The notes: a model not told the origin generated them from the sequence alone. A stretch of 64,000 nucleotides of DNA from Adineta ricciae (GCA_905250025.1 CAJNOJ010000038.1:310001-374000); one strand, 5' to 3'; counted from the first letter of the stretch, positions 47,701-60,841 are shown. Translations and numbers: made by a program.

Positions 47701-50487
47701 AGATGTCTAGCAACATGATCAATACTTTGAATAAGGTCTTTGTGTGAATCGGAATCATTCACTGAAGGTGTTTGCTGTTCAAGTAGACGACAGGCAAGAT
47801 AAACGATTTGTTCTTGTTGGATGGATGTCAAAAACTGAGTTGGTTTCGCTGAACAAAGTAATGATGAGAGTAACTGAAATTCTTCGGTTGAAACAGGGAA
47901 GTTTAAATCGGGATTTTCACTCGATTTTGTCACACTAGCTGTCATGTTTAATAATTGTTCGAGAACACCATGGTTTTGTAGCCTGAATGAAACTGACGAA
48001 TGAGAGAAAAGATGTTCCTAAAGCAAAATTACCATGTATGAAATGAAGGCGACGATTCGTAACGGCAAACAATCGAAGCTAAGAGAAAGTAGAATCGACG
48101 AGATGATTCAAGCTAAATAAATGATTCAAATTTCGATTTTTCTCCAACAAAGGTCTTACTTTGATTAGATCAGCAAGAACACGTTCGACGATGGTTTCCG
48201 ATGAATCGAACGTATTCAATACTTGAATAGTTAAGTCGACAATATGATCCAATGAACAATGTTGTTCAATGGCAACTGTTATCAATGGTCTTGCGTAATT
48301 CAGATAGAATAATTCGGGAATAGTAGTTGTTGAATCCAAATTTTCTGCTAGTTTAGTTATGATTTCAGTACTATTCGATGCTGACGAGTTTAATAGACGT
48401 GTAAATAGATCTAAACTATTTTCAAATGCAGGATGCGTCGGATTATTCAGGCAAAATTGAAAACAATCTTGACATAATTTTGTAGCGAAGCCAGTCAGAT
48501 ATTTATCTTTTTGATCGTTATTGTCAATGTCATCCGTATCTTCAGCTTGAAATGTAGCCGAATCGATTGATGACAGATCAGTTGATGATGATGTTTTAAT
48601 TGTTGTTACTGCAAAGCGTAAGTTTTTCAATTTCGGAGGAGAAAGTATCGTATCAAAGAGAACAGCCGATTGATCGAAGATGTACTTGAGATCATTCGAT
48701 TCTGTTGTTGTTGTTGATGGTTGATTGATTAGATTATGAAATAATGATGAAACACTATTCAGATGATCACGATAAAGTCGAAATGATTTGATTGAGTTCA
48801 AAACAGGCACATATTGTCGAGCGAAGACATTTCGAAATGAACAATCTTTATCAATCAATGACAAACGTATCATTGGTACCAATCGTTCACTAAGAAAAGC
48901 AAGTTGGTCAGTAGAGTGATGGTCTAAGATGTAGAGTAAACAATCCATGTAAGCATTTAATAATGAACTGACGCTTGTCATTTGTTGCCGTCCTTTAATC
49001 GAAATAATTCCATCTTCCATAGCAGAAAAGAAGTTTTCCACGAATCGATAGGTCGTCTTATCGTTGATAATCTCTTCCGGTATTTTTTGTAACAATCGTA
49101 CAAAACAATCTTTCACTCCGAAAACATTTCCATGACAAGCATGTCTTAAAAAGGCGTATAATTTCGGTAAAAACGCTTTTTGATATTTAACTAATGACCA
49201 ACAATCATCAAACGTATCGAGACAAAGGATTAAACATTCCCATATGACAGGACAAAGTTTGGGCTCAGTTTCGTTAATTGAATGGAAAACAAGTGGAATG
49301 ATTTTCACTTTATATTCACACATGACGTCTGGAATAAGGGTAATTAAGTCTTCGAGACAACGATAGAACGAACTTTGAATCTAATTAACAAGAAAAATAT
49401 GATTTCATTTGTTGGAAATGAACATTTGACTGTACTTTAATTGATTTGATTTGATCTAGTTTCCAAAATTTCCCGGAATCGAATATAGTTTTGAAATAAC
49501 CTGTTAATTCCGCACGTTTCTTTTCTTCTAAATAATTCAAGAACAAGGCCAAGGCTAACAGAACTTGTGTTAATCGTCTCTCATGTGCATCATCAGTCTC
49601 CATTTCGTTTTCTTTCCTATTATACGACAAATCATTTTTCAAAACAAATCAAGACAGCGCGTGCGCCTTACTTGTCTTTAAGAGCATCTGAACATTGATT
49701 GATTTCATCAGTTAATGTTGTCATAATTTCATTTCCAGCAAAATAGACAGCTTCAGCTTGTCTTTCTACACTGTAAAACAATTTCGTATAGAGAAACTTC
49801 GCTTTCGACGCAGCTGGTGCGTAAGAATCACATTGAGCCATTAACCAAATTGGTAGGAGAGTTTTTAAATGTGGTAGAAGTTTCTTTTGCATGCGCGTAC
49901 CAATGGTGTCAAATGTTAATTGACATTCATCACGAACGCGTTGATCAGGATCCTAAACGAATAGGGATAGAACGAATTCAATTTTACAAACCTTAACTCA
50001 CGATCGACCATTTGCGGTAATGTGAAACGAAAAATGGTAGAATAGCCTGAATCTTGTCATCTTTTTCATTTGCATCACAATAGTCACGTAATTCGTTGAA
50101 CGCCTTTGAAGGACAAGAACTGCATCGAGAATAAAAGACTTGAATTTTAGTTTTTACTCGAATCTTGGTTGTTGAATCTTTTTTTGTTAATTTCCGTAAA
50201 ATCACTCGTAAATCCGAATCAATATTATCATCAATGCCGTGTTCGTCGATTCCAGAGGAAAATGATACTTCTCCTGCTTTGGAAAAACGAAAAGTTTTTT
50301 CTCTGGAAGCATAAAATGTTCTACCAGAAAATAAGGTCACTGCAGTGATCCCATGTGTGTTAAGGGTAGCGGAAGCTTTAGCACTACTTGCAGGCTAAAA
50401 CAAAATCGAAAATGCACCGTTAGATGTGATTTTATCAAAACGTACTTTAGTACTGCCACGAGTTCGTTGAGTACCACGTTTCGACAT
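44710..50487 (-). CDS. LTN1: E3 ubiquitin ligase listerin
   Basis: Ribosome-associated quality-control ligase that ubiquitinates stalled nascent chains on 60S subunits. The N-terminus (MSKRGTQRTRGSTKPAS), followed by ALPFFVSHYRKWSIDPDQRV-like sequence and TRMQKKLLPHLKTLLPIWLM, is typical of listerin. A long array of HEAT-type helices fills the middle, with ELLNYKLLLNSINCYSSVEQ and the RWD-like LSIATIECTHYVGFTKDQW near the end. The C-terminal RING reads CSICYCILHTNNELPKRTCR, TCKKKFHDACLLRWF and CPHCRANF, the C4HC3 pattern of listerin. Introns are few and short. The estimated length of about 1,750 residues agrees with the family. I place the start at 50487. Confidence 0.93.
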
Positions 50488-51624
50488 GGTTTGTTTCTTT
50501 CTTGAGAGCTTTGATATCTAAATGAATGAATGTTGCAAAGGAAGACTTATACGAAAATGGTATTGCAAGGTATTGCATCAAGTTGTTTATCCTGAACAAG
50601 TCGAAATTTCAACATAAGAAATGAGAACGCGTGCCAATGGACAAGGAAACATTAGTCATCGGAATCAAAAATACAATTTCTGATGAGGTTGTGAAATTTG
50701 AACCGAAGTTGACTTGATGTCAACCAAACTCGATTCCAGAGTCTATAGTTTATTTATTTTTGTGATATATTATCACATAGATTTCACTAGATGTCGCTTT
50801 AAGTCGTATGACTTTGTATTCAGAATCGTATTCACAAAGCAGATAATGAAAACAAAATCAATCAATCACATTCTTTGACAAGACAACTGTTTTGTTTATC
50901 ATAGCCGATTAGAATTTGATCATGGGCATGGGAGTCTACATCATGATTAACTTTATTTATTTAAATATTCATTCTTGCATGTAAACAATGACTGAAATAT
51001 TTCAAGTCTCGCTTTTGGTCAGTTGTTTTGCAGACTGATGAGATAATAGATGGTGAAACTGTGGTTTTTAGAGATATATGTTGACAGTATGTGATTCACA
51101 TGTTCGAGCATCTGATAAAACAGCGAATCTGAATGATAATCATCATCAGATTGCATTTTAGAATACCGTGTATCGACGAAACCGATGTTTTCTTTCCACT
51201 GAATCTTTTCGAATATTTCAACGTTTCTTATTCATTTGCAGCAGAGATGACAGTACAACTATAATGCTTTTCATTATCTACCATGTAATAAGCGTGAACA
51301 AGTAATCAAACATGTCATTACCAGTAATATCACTCGGAGACGCAACTTGGCGACCAATGACTGTTCTGAGCTATTTTTTTCTTAAAAATTATCAGCATAA
51401 GGCTGAGGTACAACGAACGAATCATTTGTCTAATTGACATCATATGGTTGATTCATAAATCAAGCGGAAAATCAGTGAAAGACTGTGAAATAGTCACGGT
51501 CCACGACAGAATTTCGCTTGAAAAGAAATTATAATTGATAAATTCATTTATTACAGAGTTTTTCGAAATCTACAGAAAATTTTTATTCATTAGCTCGAAC
51601 GAGAAGTTTCTTAGAGAAATTGTC
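50488..51624. other. Intergenic, no supported gene
   Basis: Upstream region of LTN1 and 3' flank of the first tail-anchored paralogue. AT-rich, with a small palindrome TGTGATATATTATCACATAG at 50761-50780. No supported coding frame. Confidence 0.45.
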
Positions 51625-52401
51625 TTATAATCTTAGAAAACTAGTTGTAGTATATTGCTCTTCTTCAGGCTCTAACCATCTCACTGCAGGATCGTTCATT
51701 TTTGTTGCTGTTGTTATGACACTGACAATCAATGAGAAAAACATTGTGCCGATAATGATATAACAAATAATCGATAATGTCAAAGCTAATTTCCTCAATC
51801 TTTTGATGAGTACCGTTCGTTTTCTTTGCATATGCAAAACTCGATTAACTTCATTTAAAAAATCCCAGAAAACCGTACCATGTGCGACTTCTTGTTTACT
51901 GAAATAATAGAGTAGATTTTGTAAAGGTAATGGCTCTTCGCCCAGTCGATCATAGACGAGTGCATCATTTGGTTTCACATGACTCGTATCATACGTTTTT
52001 AAACGTCGACTATCCACAGCTAAGACGAAATTTTTCACTGCATGAAAATTTTCTTCTTTATCAATGTTTTGGATTTCTTCTTGCGCACGTTTCAGTTCAC
52101 GTTTCATCTGTAAACCAATATAGAAATCAGGTAAATTAGTGTCTCGTTCGCGTTGATTATAGCCCATAAAACGTATTCGATGTAAATTGCGTCGGACGAT
52201 TAACCAGTGAGATTTCTGACGAAGACGAGAAGCAGTACGTGGTGCCTGATAATCATCTTCTTTCAAACGTTGACGAGATGATCCACGCGAGTTCGGTGTT
52301 TGTGGAGAACTGTTTCGTCCGTCAGATGGATTTGTGATAACATGGATTTCTTGTTCTTGTTTCGGAACACGCAGAAGTCGAGTACGAGACGATTGAGCCA
52401 T
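51625..52401 (-). CDS. Tail-anchored membrane protein of unknown family, paralogue 1
   Basis: Single exon, about 258 residues starting MAQSSRTRLLRVPKQEQEIH. The N-terminal two thirds is basic and soluble, with EDDYQAP, a WLIVRRNLHRIR motif and QMKRELKRAQEEIQNI (helical). LQNLLYYFSK follows, and one hydrophobic span near the end (LALTLSIICYIIIGTMFFSL, IVSVITTATK) leaves only about 25 residues after it. This is a tail-anchor topology with the bulk in the cytosol. The gene at 54148-54888 encodes a paralogue with the same motifs in order. No known domain is recognised. The Met at 52401 aligns with the paralogue start. Confidence 0.7.
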   Translation of the reverse strand: MAQSSRTRLLRVPKQEQEIHVITNPSDGRNSSPQTPNSRGSSRQRLKEDDYQAPRTASRLRQKSHWLIVRRNLHRIRFMGYNQRERDTNLPDFYIGLQMKRELKRAQEEIQNIDKEENFHAVKNFVLAVDSRRLKTYDTSHVKPNDALVYDRLGEEPLPLQNLLYYFSKQEVAHGTVFWDFLNEVNRVLHMQRKRTVLIKRLRKLALTLSIICYIIIGTMFFSLIVSVITTATKMNDPAVRWLEPEEEQYTTTSFLRL

Positions 52402-54147
52402 TTGAATTTCGCTGCTAATAGTATATCTAAATGTCAATATGTACATATATATACACATGATTTACATAAACCTTGAAAGCTTCAATCTCTGAATATGAAT
52501 ATAATAGGAATCAGTCAAAAGGGGATGCCTTAGAAGTATATTTTCTTGAATATAAATATGGAAGTTATTCAATTGTTGAAATGCAAAATATGATTTTGCC
52601 TTTTATTTTTACCCTGTAATAGGTTAATCGACAAACGATAGACTAAATATCAATATTAGTGATTAGTTATAGCGATCAGCAAAAGAAGAACTAATGCATT
52701 TCGAAGGATGAAAGAAAAATATATTAAATGATTAGTATTTCGTATCCTACAAGCTAATCTCTTGACTTATGTCTCATTCTTACCTCTCTCTCTCTCTCTG
52801 CAATCATACAAAAATCGATAGTTAACGACAGAAAATGACAAGGTTTTATACCATACTCGTTATATATTATTAAAGAAAGGTAAAACATCGAAGGGAGACA
52901 GAGAGAGAGAGAAAGGCCGAAATATACAATTTGTTAAATATTACGAAGAGCCGCAGGTATGTCGATGATTCAAGGTAGTGATAGTGTTTTTTTCTAAACT
53001 GTGTTATCACATGGACGACAGTGATTGTAATTGAAGCTCGTGCATATGAAAATAATGAAAAAAAAATTCAAGAGAAAGAACGAGCATTATTTCTGAATGA
53101 ATAAATCATATACTAGAATGAAAATAAAAATATTTTGCTTGAAAACTCAATGTGCCTCAACGATACCTATCAATTAATTTTGTCCTGTTCTGCTCGTTTT
53201 AAAATAGTTTTGTTTTTGTCAAAAATCATGTGAACGAAGAGAATTTATTCTTTACTTGGAGCCGTGCGCTGTCCTTCTCTCTTTCACTTTCTTTTATTCA
53301 TAAAAAGCGCAACAATAAAATATGTTTCAGAATTCAGAATCAATCAAAACCAAGAACGAACTAGATACACTCGTTCTACGACACAAAAGTCTATTGAAAT
53401 TAAAGCACATGTTTGCTTGTTAAAGAGTAACCTTGGATTTTAATATATTTAAATAACTAACTCATTGACAAACGACAACAGATAGATAAGAAGAAAAATG
53501 ACTATACATTGTATTGGATGTAAACATGAGCACCTGCGGAGCATGTATGCAATCATTCAACCGTGAATATGTGTACATTAACTGACTCAGTCTTGAAGTC
53601 GACTTGTGCTAGAAAACATATGAATTAGTAGGAACAAATCAGTTTCTATTTTTAGTTGAGTGCAAGATTGATCAAGAAGCTTTGTGTGGCTAAGCAGAAC
53701 AAAAAAAATTTCTTTTTATACAAATGGACTGAGGTTTGCGAATCTGAAATCATCAATAGAAAATAATTTTCCTTTTTTCATTCAGTAGTAGAGCAGAGAC
53801 AGTTTTGTTTCGATAGACGGTTGTTTACTGGTAGTATCATTACAACTTCTGAGATAGTTGTATTGTGAATATAGTCTATGCTGAGGGCGCTCGAAGAATG
53901 CCGAACAGTGTGTTTAGTTAAGGTTTCCTCGCCCTAGACGTCGATTTCGACGCGAATTTATCAGGTGTATATTTCGATCGTATCAATATCATTTACAAAA
54001 TTAATTTTGGTCTTGATTTGGTTTGATGTACGAACGTGTTGTTTACAAAATCAAACACTCAACAACGAAAACTCTTCTTTATCATCATAGCTATAGTCTT
54101 GTTAAATATATTTCAGAACTAATTCATGATTATAAAAAACTGAAATT
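52402..54147. other. Intergenic spacer of the paralogue pair, with inverted CT/GA microsatellites
   Basis: No supported gene in 1.7 kb. A (CT)n tract at about 52783-52799 and a (GA)n tract at about 52897-52913 lie about 100 bp apart on the same strand and could pair as a hairpin in single-stranded DNA or RNA. Confidence 0.5.
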
Positions 54148-54888
54148 TTACTCGGCATTTACTTCCGGTGCTCGCCATTCTGGTCCACCATCGGAATCAT
54201 CTCTATACAAATCAATAATTTTCGATGTTGAAGTAAGTACGCTCACTATCAACGAGCATAACATGAGACCGAGAATGATAAAGACAATTATAGCAGTAAC
54301 TAATGCAACTTTACGAAAAACGGCTGCGCGATTGAGATGTTGCCGATTCTGATAGATGATTGCGCATACATCAGATAAAAATGGCCGAAACAAACTATTA
54401 TATGGTACATGGCAATTTTTCGAGAAATAATAAAGTAGCGCTTGTAATACAACAGGTTCTGCACCAAAACTCGGGTGGTATAACGTGTCCGACGATCGTA
54501 AATGTGTTACGTTATACTTTCGAGAAGATGTAGGATTAATTGGTAGGTAAAACTTACGAATAGGAGTAAAATTCGATTGTTCTATTTCTTTAATTTGACT
54601 TTTAGCACGTCGTAATTCTCGTCGCATCTGAATGAGTATATACCAGTCGACAAATTGTTGTTCGATATCCGATGTACTAATTCCACCCCAACTGCGAATC
54701 TGATGTATATTATTTCGAACAATAATCCATTTGGAATTCGGTGCTAGTGTATGCGCAGTTAATGGTGCTTGATAATCATCTTCTTGAAGAACGATTGATC
54801 GTTGATGAAGTAACGGATTGCTTATCACACGTAGTTCTTGCTCTTGTTTAGGATGTTTGTGCAATAAAAGTTTCAAACGTTGAGACAT
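54148..54888 (-). CDS. Tail-anchored membrane protein of unknown family, paralogue 2
   Basis: Single exon, about 246 residues from MSQRLKLLLHKHPKQEQELR. It shares with its neighbour PKQEQE-x-x-VI-NP, LQEDDYQAP, WIIVRNNIHQIRSWG, QMRRELRRAKSQIKEIE, VLQALLYYFSKN and the terminal span ALVTAIIVFIILGLMLCSLI followed by VSVLTSTSK. Protein identity is low to moderate outside these blocks, so the duplication is old. An in-frame Met five codons upstream (54903) is possible. Function unknown. An ER, mitochondrial or plasma-membrane tail anchor is likely from topology. Confidence 0.7.
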   Translation of the reverse strand: MSQRLKLLLHKHPKQEQELRVISNPLLHQRSIVLQEDDYQAPLTAHTLAPNSKWIIVRNNIHQIRSWGGISTSDIEQQFVDWYILIQMRRELRRAKSQIKEIEQSNFTPIRKFYLPINPTSSRKYNVTHLRSSDTLYHPSFGAEPVVLQALLYYFSKNCHVPYNSLFRPFLSDVCAIIYQNRQHLNRAAVFRKVALVTAIIVFIILGLMLCSLIVSVLTSTSKIIDLYRDDSDGGPEWRAPEVNAE

Positions 54889-55689
54889 TCTAGCGGATGG
54901 CAAGTAAAAGATATATGCTGAAGTTTCGAGTGAATTGATTGACGTTTGTCTCTATTTTCTCCGATCAAATATGAGTATTACATACAATGAAGAATTTCTT
55001 TGTGTTCTTTAAAGCAAAAAATGTGAAGAAAAGGATTTTGATTTAATTTTTTTCTTTTCTATGGCTATACAGATGTATTATATGAAAATATTTGTTCACC
55101 TATGTCCATATGAAACGATATTCAATACTCGATTATTTCAGGAATGGTAAATATAGATGACTGTCACATTTACTTGCTGTCAGCCACTCGATCGATGGTT
55201 TTTCTTCTTCTGTAATAACGTCAGATATTACTTTCAATACGATTACCCAAGCTAACCATCATCATTTGCATAGACAAATGCAGAAATGGTAGACTTTACC
55301 TATAAATTTCAATATTGAAGGAAATCAAGAGAATGCTGCAGTAATTATATGTTTACACTGTGCAGAAAGGAAAGAGAAGTCTACTTGATCGTATTCTGTC
55401 GATCTCTTTGCGTGACTGTAAGTTGACAATTGAAGGCTATACGATTTAAATTGGCATCATTATTTTGTAGAGAACTTCACAAAACTAGAAACATTCTTTC
55501 GTTAGAATCCATGTCTAGAAGGACAATGAAGGCGAAGTTCATTCTCTAACAGATGTATACATCGAACTATTTACTTTTTTCAAATAAACGAAACGCAATA
55601 AAAGCATGATTAACGATATGTAAAAAGAGAATATGCGCGTGATTATGTATAGACGTGTATATGTACAAGAAAATCGGTGTTGTTTTGTT
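54889..55689. other. Intergenic, no supported gene
   Basis: AT-rich sequence between paralogue 2 and the 3' end of TEX2, with no supported open frame. Confidence 0.45.
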
Positions 55690-58600
55690 TTACAGTACAG
55701 TCATTTCTTCGCCAAGTTCTTCACTAGCATTAGTTGAAGTCGATTGTGTCGATGATTGGTGTTGTGACTTCAATTTTTCAGGTGGTGATGATGATCCTGC
55801 ACGATTGAGCTCTTTGATATCTCTATACTCCTGAAATTTATCTCGGAATGATGTTTGACTTTTATAACTATCAACCAATGGATTTGCTCGTTTCGCAGCA
55901 ATTTCACCGCTGAAAAAGAAAACACTCTCAAATTTGAATTGGAAGAAAGAATTTCCACATACATAACATCAATAACCCAATCACGAAATAGTGGTAACAA
56001 TTGATCATCCATTGATGGAAGTACAACCATACGCTAAAAGGTCATTATATGAAGATACGTTCGAGCCGTTAAATAAAACTTTACTTTGAGTTCATCACGG
56101 ATACGTGCTTCGAGAAAATCATGAATTAATGTGTAAGAATATTTACTTTCACCGAAAACAGGTGTCACTTTAAGATTAAGATCTGGCATTTCAGGGAAGC
56201 CGATCCTATATCAAGAGAAGAATGTTATACTTAAAGAATAAATTTCCAACAACAAAATTACCATATACGATCACTTGGTGGGGGTGGAATGTTGATCTAG
56301 ATAACAAAGGGTAGAACGTATTGACGAAATAACTTCTGAAGTGCCTTTTTAACATACCGTCATCATACCACTAAAGCTGGTGAGTTCGACCTTTGCGCCA
56401 ACTTCGGCATTAGACAACTTTTCAATCACGCCGGCAACTGGTTTCAAAGCGGCAAATCGTTGAAAATGTTTGTTAGCAGCGACTTTTTGTAACAATGTGC
56501 CTAATTTACGTGATGCAGCACTAAATTATGAAGAAGAAATATATCCAATACCGAAAAAACAGATATGTCCTACTTTTCGGGTACATCTGGCTCTTTCGCT
56601 AATAACTTTTGTCGTTCGACAAGATCATCATCGTCAATCTTATCCTCGCTAGGAGCATTTTGTGCAGAATGATGTTGGGCGTACATGGGTTGATCATAAA
56701 CAGGATTGTAATTGAGAAGTCGTTGAAGAACAAGACGAGTTTTGATCGTTATTCTGAAATACAAAGGAAGAAATCGTTTGATACACTAAAGTCAATACTC
56801 ACTTGAAACTTCCTCGATAGAAAAGAAATAGATTGAACCAGATTCCTTTCGCATTGAATTGCATAGGCTCAACTTTTAATATAACAGGAAAAGTGTTTCC
56901 TAAATCGATGGTTTCGACATGTAGATCTTCTAATACTGTGACCTGAATGAAATAGAGACATCTCGTTTCCATCATCTCAATAGTTATTTGACTTACGGCA
57001 ATTTCTTTCAACTTTAATTCGATTTTTTCTTTCATTAAATCTTTGAATAAAGGTTCTTCGAAAACGTCGCAAAGTAACCGACGGGCAACGAAATTTAGCG
57101 TTATTGCTGCTTCATCGAGACAATCTGGTGCATCAAGTAAACGCTCGAGATTTTCTTCCTGCTTTCGGAATTTCTTTTTCATTGATGCTGTTTGATGTGA
57201 ACCCGTAACATCAACATCTTTGTCAGTTGCTTTCTTATCTTTGTCTTTGTCTTTTTCTTTGTCCTTTTCCAGTGATTCAATACGTAGTTCTTGTGCAGCT
57301 AAGCGTGCTTGAACCATATCATTGCGAATATCAGTCTCATTAATTTGACTACGGAGTACTTCAGTTTCACCTTTATCTGTTGCTGTTGTATCTGCGTAAG
57401 GTGGACCGACTGTTTCGGCTGCCTTCATTTGCACACGGTCGTCAAGATTAACTGAGTTTGTTTGCATGTCTTCGGCTCGTGTACCCAATGTTGGAATCTG
57501 TGTATCAGGAACACTTTGCGCTATCATATTGATTGATGGAGATGTGACATTCGAGACAACGGCAGGTGCTGATGGTGCACCCATTAGCGCTAGATTAGCT
57601 CGTTCAATTTCTTCTTTGCCTTGTCGTAAGACAAGTGATAATCTAGAAATATAATTTACTAAAGTCGAATTTGGAAATGAGCCAATCACTTACTTATGAA
57701 ACCAATCTTCTTTGGCAGGACCGGTTTCCAGAAATAGACTTATAGCTGTTTGTGTATTGTCAAAAAAGTCTATTGTGTCAAATTTTGATTTTCCTAAATT
57801 TTCCTGGCTGTATACTTCTTTGCTAAGTAATTTGAGATCTTGAATGATTATAGGATACTCATTGACCCAATATTTAATACGTGTCATTGTAGCTTCAGGA
57901 ACAAGCATGATCTTAGCTTCTGGAACGTAGAAAATTGGAATTATGTTAGAACTATTCTGGTTCGATTCTGAATGTTTTACCGTTGAGATAATATTCTCGA
58001 TGGCCAACAAATCGAATTTCCTTGTCTTTATGTTCTTCTTCAATTGCTTGAGTTGGTAATTGAATAGTGAGATGATAGTTATCCAAACGTATGACAACTG
58101 GATAACGAACATAATCATCATCACGATCAGCATCATATTTACCAAACAAGATTTCTCCACATGTCTACGAATAAGAGTAGAGTAAAATTCGTTGAACTTA
58201 TTCAGATAGATTGCTGCAATTCTTACGTGTAGAGTTGTATGTTTGGCTTCATGCGGTGTTTTAACTTGATGGAATTTATTCAATTCTGGAAAATCGATCC
58301 ATTCGTGTACAACTGTTTCATCTGCTTTGGCAGTAGCATAGATTCGTGTTATCATATAAGCAAGAGCGGCGATAAACATAAATCCAACAAAAAATCCACT
58401 AAAAAATGATGATATTGGTTTCCATAATGTAATAAGTATTGTGAAAAATCCCACTGCACACTAATAAAAAACATAAGAATACAGTAGGGGAAGTTATCAA
58501 AAAGTAAATTCTAACCGAAACTGGATAAATCGTATCTCGTTTGACATTAAATTCAGGTAGCACTGTATGAAAACGAAATTTCGGTCCAGCTAATAACATC

Positions 58601-59409
58601 GTCGTTTTTCGTGCATTTTTATCCATACGTACAACAGTAGGTTTGGCTGTAAAATCAATAGGATCGATTTTAGTAACTACGAATTCATCAGAACCACTTT
58701 CGCTTGTTGCTCGACTATGACTATTATAGAGTTCGTGTCGTACACCACTCATAATTAAATCTTTTGCTTGTTCGGAATTCTCTGTGGAAAATATATCTTG
58801 AAATGAGCGAAATGAATCACTATGAACCATGCCAGCTGTTGCAGCAGCCAATGTGTCATTTGTTGGCCGTTTTCCGAAACCCATGGCCAATTGGGATATT
58901 GAGTAGACATGTTCCGTCGGTGGAGCATCCTCACCTATATATTCGAAGAAAAAACAACATTAATTGATCATTTGAAAGCTTTCGTTAGTTGAATATAAAA
59001 TATAAAATTCTTTTTACGCGACTCACATTTATGATGATGATGATCGTGCTCCATTTACAATCGAAACCTTATTCTATCTTAGCAATACGTTTGTAAAATG
59101 AAAAATTTTTCAGTATCTTCTTTCATTTTTCTTTCCTTATCGAACAAGAAAAAGTTTTCTCTTCTTACCTATGCGAACCGGTTGATTCTCTGTCGGTGTT
59201 GACGCTTTTTTCTCGTCAATTGAGCCATCATCAGTGACATTTGCTCGTGACACTTGCTGCATTTGACTAGCACTAATATTGCTATGAGATAATCTTCGAC
59301 GTTCAATATTATCAGCAATATCTTCTTTAATATTCGTTATCTTCTGACCGAGTTTTTCTAAAACACTACTAGTACTTTTTCTATGAGAGTCGTTACTACT
59401 ACTGCTCAT
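55690..59409 (-). CDS. TEX2: TEX2-like SMP-domain lipid-transfer protein
   Basis: ER-anchored protein with a synaptotagmin-like mitochondrial-lipid-binding (SMP) domain, expected to move lipids at membrane contact sites. Sequence in order: a disordered N-terminus, SQLAMGFGKRPTNDTLAAA, a membrane hairpin region (FFTILITLWKPISSFFSGFF, FMFIAALAYMITRIYA), and a PH-like region (YPVVIRLDNYHLTIQLP, EIRFVGHREYYLNGKTFRIE). ETGPAKEDWFHKLSLVLRQG and an acidic/Lys-rich linker follow. The SMP domain has PDCLDEAAITLNFVARRLLC, VEPMQFNAKGIWFNLFLFYR, MMTINIPPPPSDRIWIGFPE and LIHDFLEARIRDELKRMVVL. The end is Ser-rich. Two first exons can both splice in phase 1 to the exon starting at 58934: 59169-59409 (MSSSSNDSHRKSTSSV) and 59027-59054 (MEHDHHHHK). 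Many short introns. Confidence 0.88.
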
Positions 59410-60444
59410 ATTTGAGCGTTAAGAAGCAATAATTGTCGATAATTTATTTAAGAAAATAGAATAATCAATACGTTTATTTCGTCTAAAAATAAGAAGTGGA
59501 AATAGAAAGATAAACACTTGTTGATGACGCTTTTGATCATCGTGTACTCCATCAACTCCACTATTTTTCCTCTATGATTACAGCCAGTAACAGAACGGTT
59601 AAAGAGTAGTACACAGGAAAAAAACAACAAGGGCAGTATAAGAGAGCGAGGAAGAAAAAGAAGTTGCAGAGGAAAGGATAAGCATAGTTCGTCCCGAACA
59701 CAGAAAACTATGAGTCAATAGTTGGCAACATATATTAGAAATCGTTGTTATTGTTTGACAAATCAAGCGCGAAGTACGACAATGAAACATATTGGTCATT
59801 TTGAACTATCCAACGGATAACCTCGAATGAGTCATGCAATGTTTTTATACTTATTCACATCTATCTGTTTCATGCATTTACATTGACAGTAAATTGCTAT
59901 GATGAAAACGTGTTAGAATGAAATAAATGTAAAATGGAATTGATATTTTATTATTTGACGATTTTAATTGATAAATTTCTTGCAGTAATCAACAGATGTC
60001 TTACATTTTGGATTATAAGATATCAGGAATAGACTATTTCATAACAGAATGAATATTTCTTTTTCTTTTTTATTGTGTTTGAGTGTATTTTCGAACATGT
60101 GATTCTTCATACTTAGAAAAAAAAATCTTTTGTGAGTCGTCAACACAAACTGTCGACACTGGGGCTTTCTATATAACTCAATCTGATGTAGGATAGGTAA
60201 CATTGAATTTGAAATATCAATGATACATATAGATGGCGATATTGTAGAAGTAATTTATTTAAAAAAAAGACTTTTTTTATGATGGAAGGAGAATCGTTAG
60301 TGAGCTAAATAAAACTAGAACGAGGGATATTTTCATATTTTTAAAAGGTATCTTATCACCGAACATCCTTCGTTTCTAAGCAACTATCATTACACTTCTT
60401 CAGAGATGCCGTCTGATTGACAGGCAAACCATTCTACTTTTCCT
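59410..60444. other. Intergenic, no supported gene
   Basis: Promoter region shared by the divergent TEX2 and UPF0728 genes. AT-rich, no supported coding frame. Confidence 0.45.
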
Positions 60445-60841
60445 ATGGCTCAAACACGTGTTTTGATGTATGATAGTTCTTTGATTTGTTAATAGCACAT
60501 TGAATTTTCTTTGCTTCGATAGAAAATATGGTCCATATAAAAGTTTCAACGGTGTTCAACATAAACCAGATCGTATTAAGGGTCTAGAACGTAATTATCA
60601 CCGTCTTTGCTTGTCAAATCATCTTTTCACAATAAAATTCTCTCTTTTAGTTTATTTAACAAATCTTGGTTACGCTGTTAGTACCCAAACGATTCCGATT
60701 CGAAATGTTTGTGAAGTTCACGTTTATGATATGAAAGTTTACGAATGTGACGTTCGTGATCTACAATTTAGTGGAGATGGAGATTTAGATAATTTATGTC
60801 ATGAAGCACATCGGCAAATCACCGCTGTGACAACATCATAA
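60445..60841 (+). CDS. UPF0728 protein (human C10orf53-like)
   Basis: Three exons: 60445-60467, 60523-60602 and 60651-60841, with introns of 55 and 48 nt, give 97 residues. MAQTRVLIKYGPYKSFNGV, KPDRIKGLERNYHLYLTNLG, VCEVHVYDMKVYECDVRDLQ and FSGDGDLDNLCHEAHRQI match the short UPF0728 family in length and in its motifs RYGPY and DLEFGGDGKLD. The 48-nt intron is a multiple of three and open, so reading through it is possible, but splicing gives the better family fit. The molecular function of this family is not established. It is found mainly in ciliated animals. AATAAAAATT follows the stop. Confidence 0.75.
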
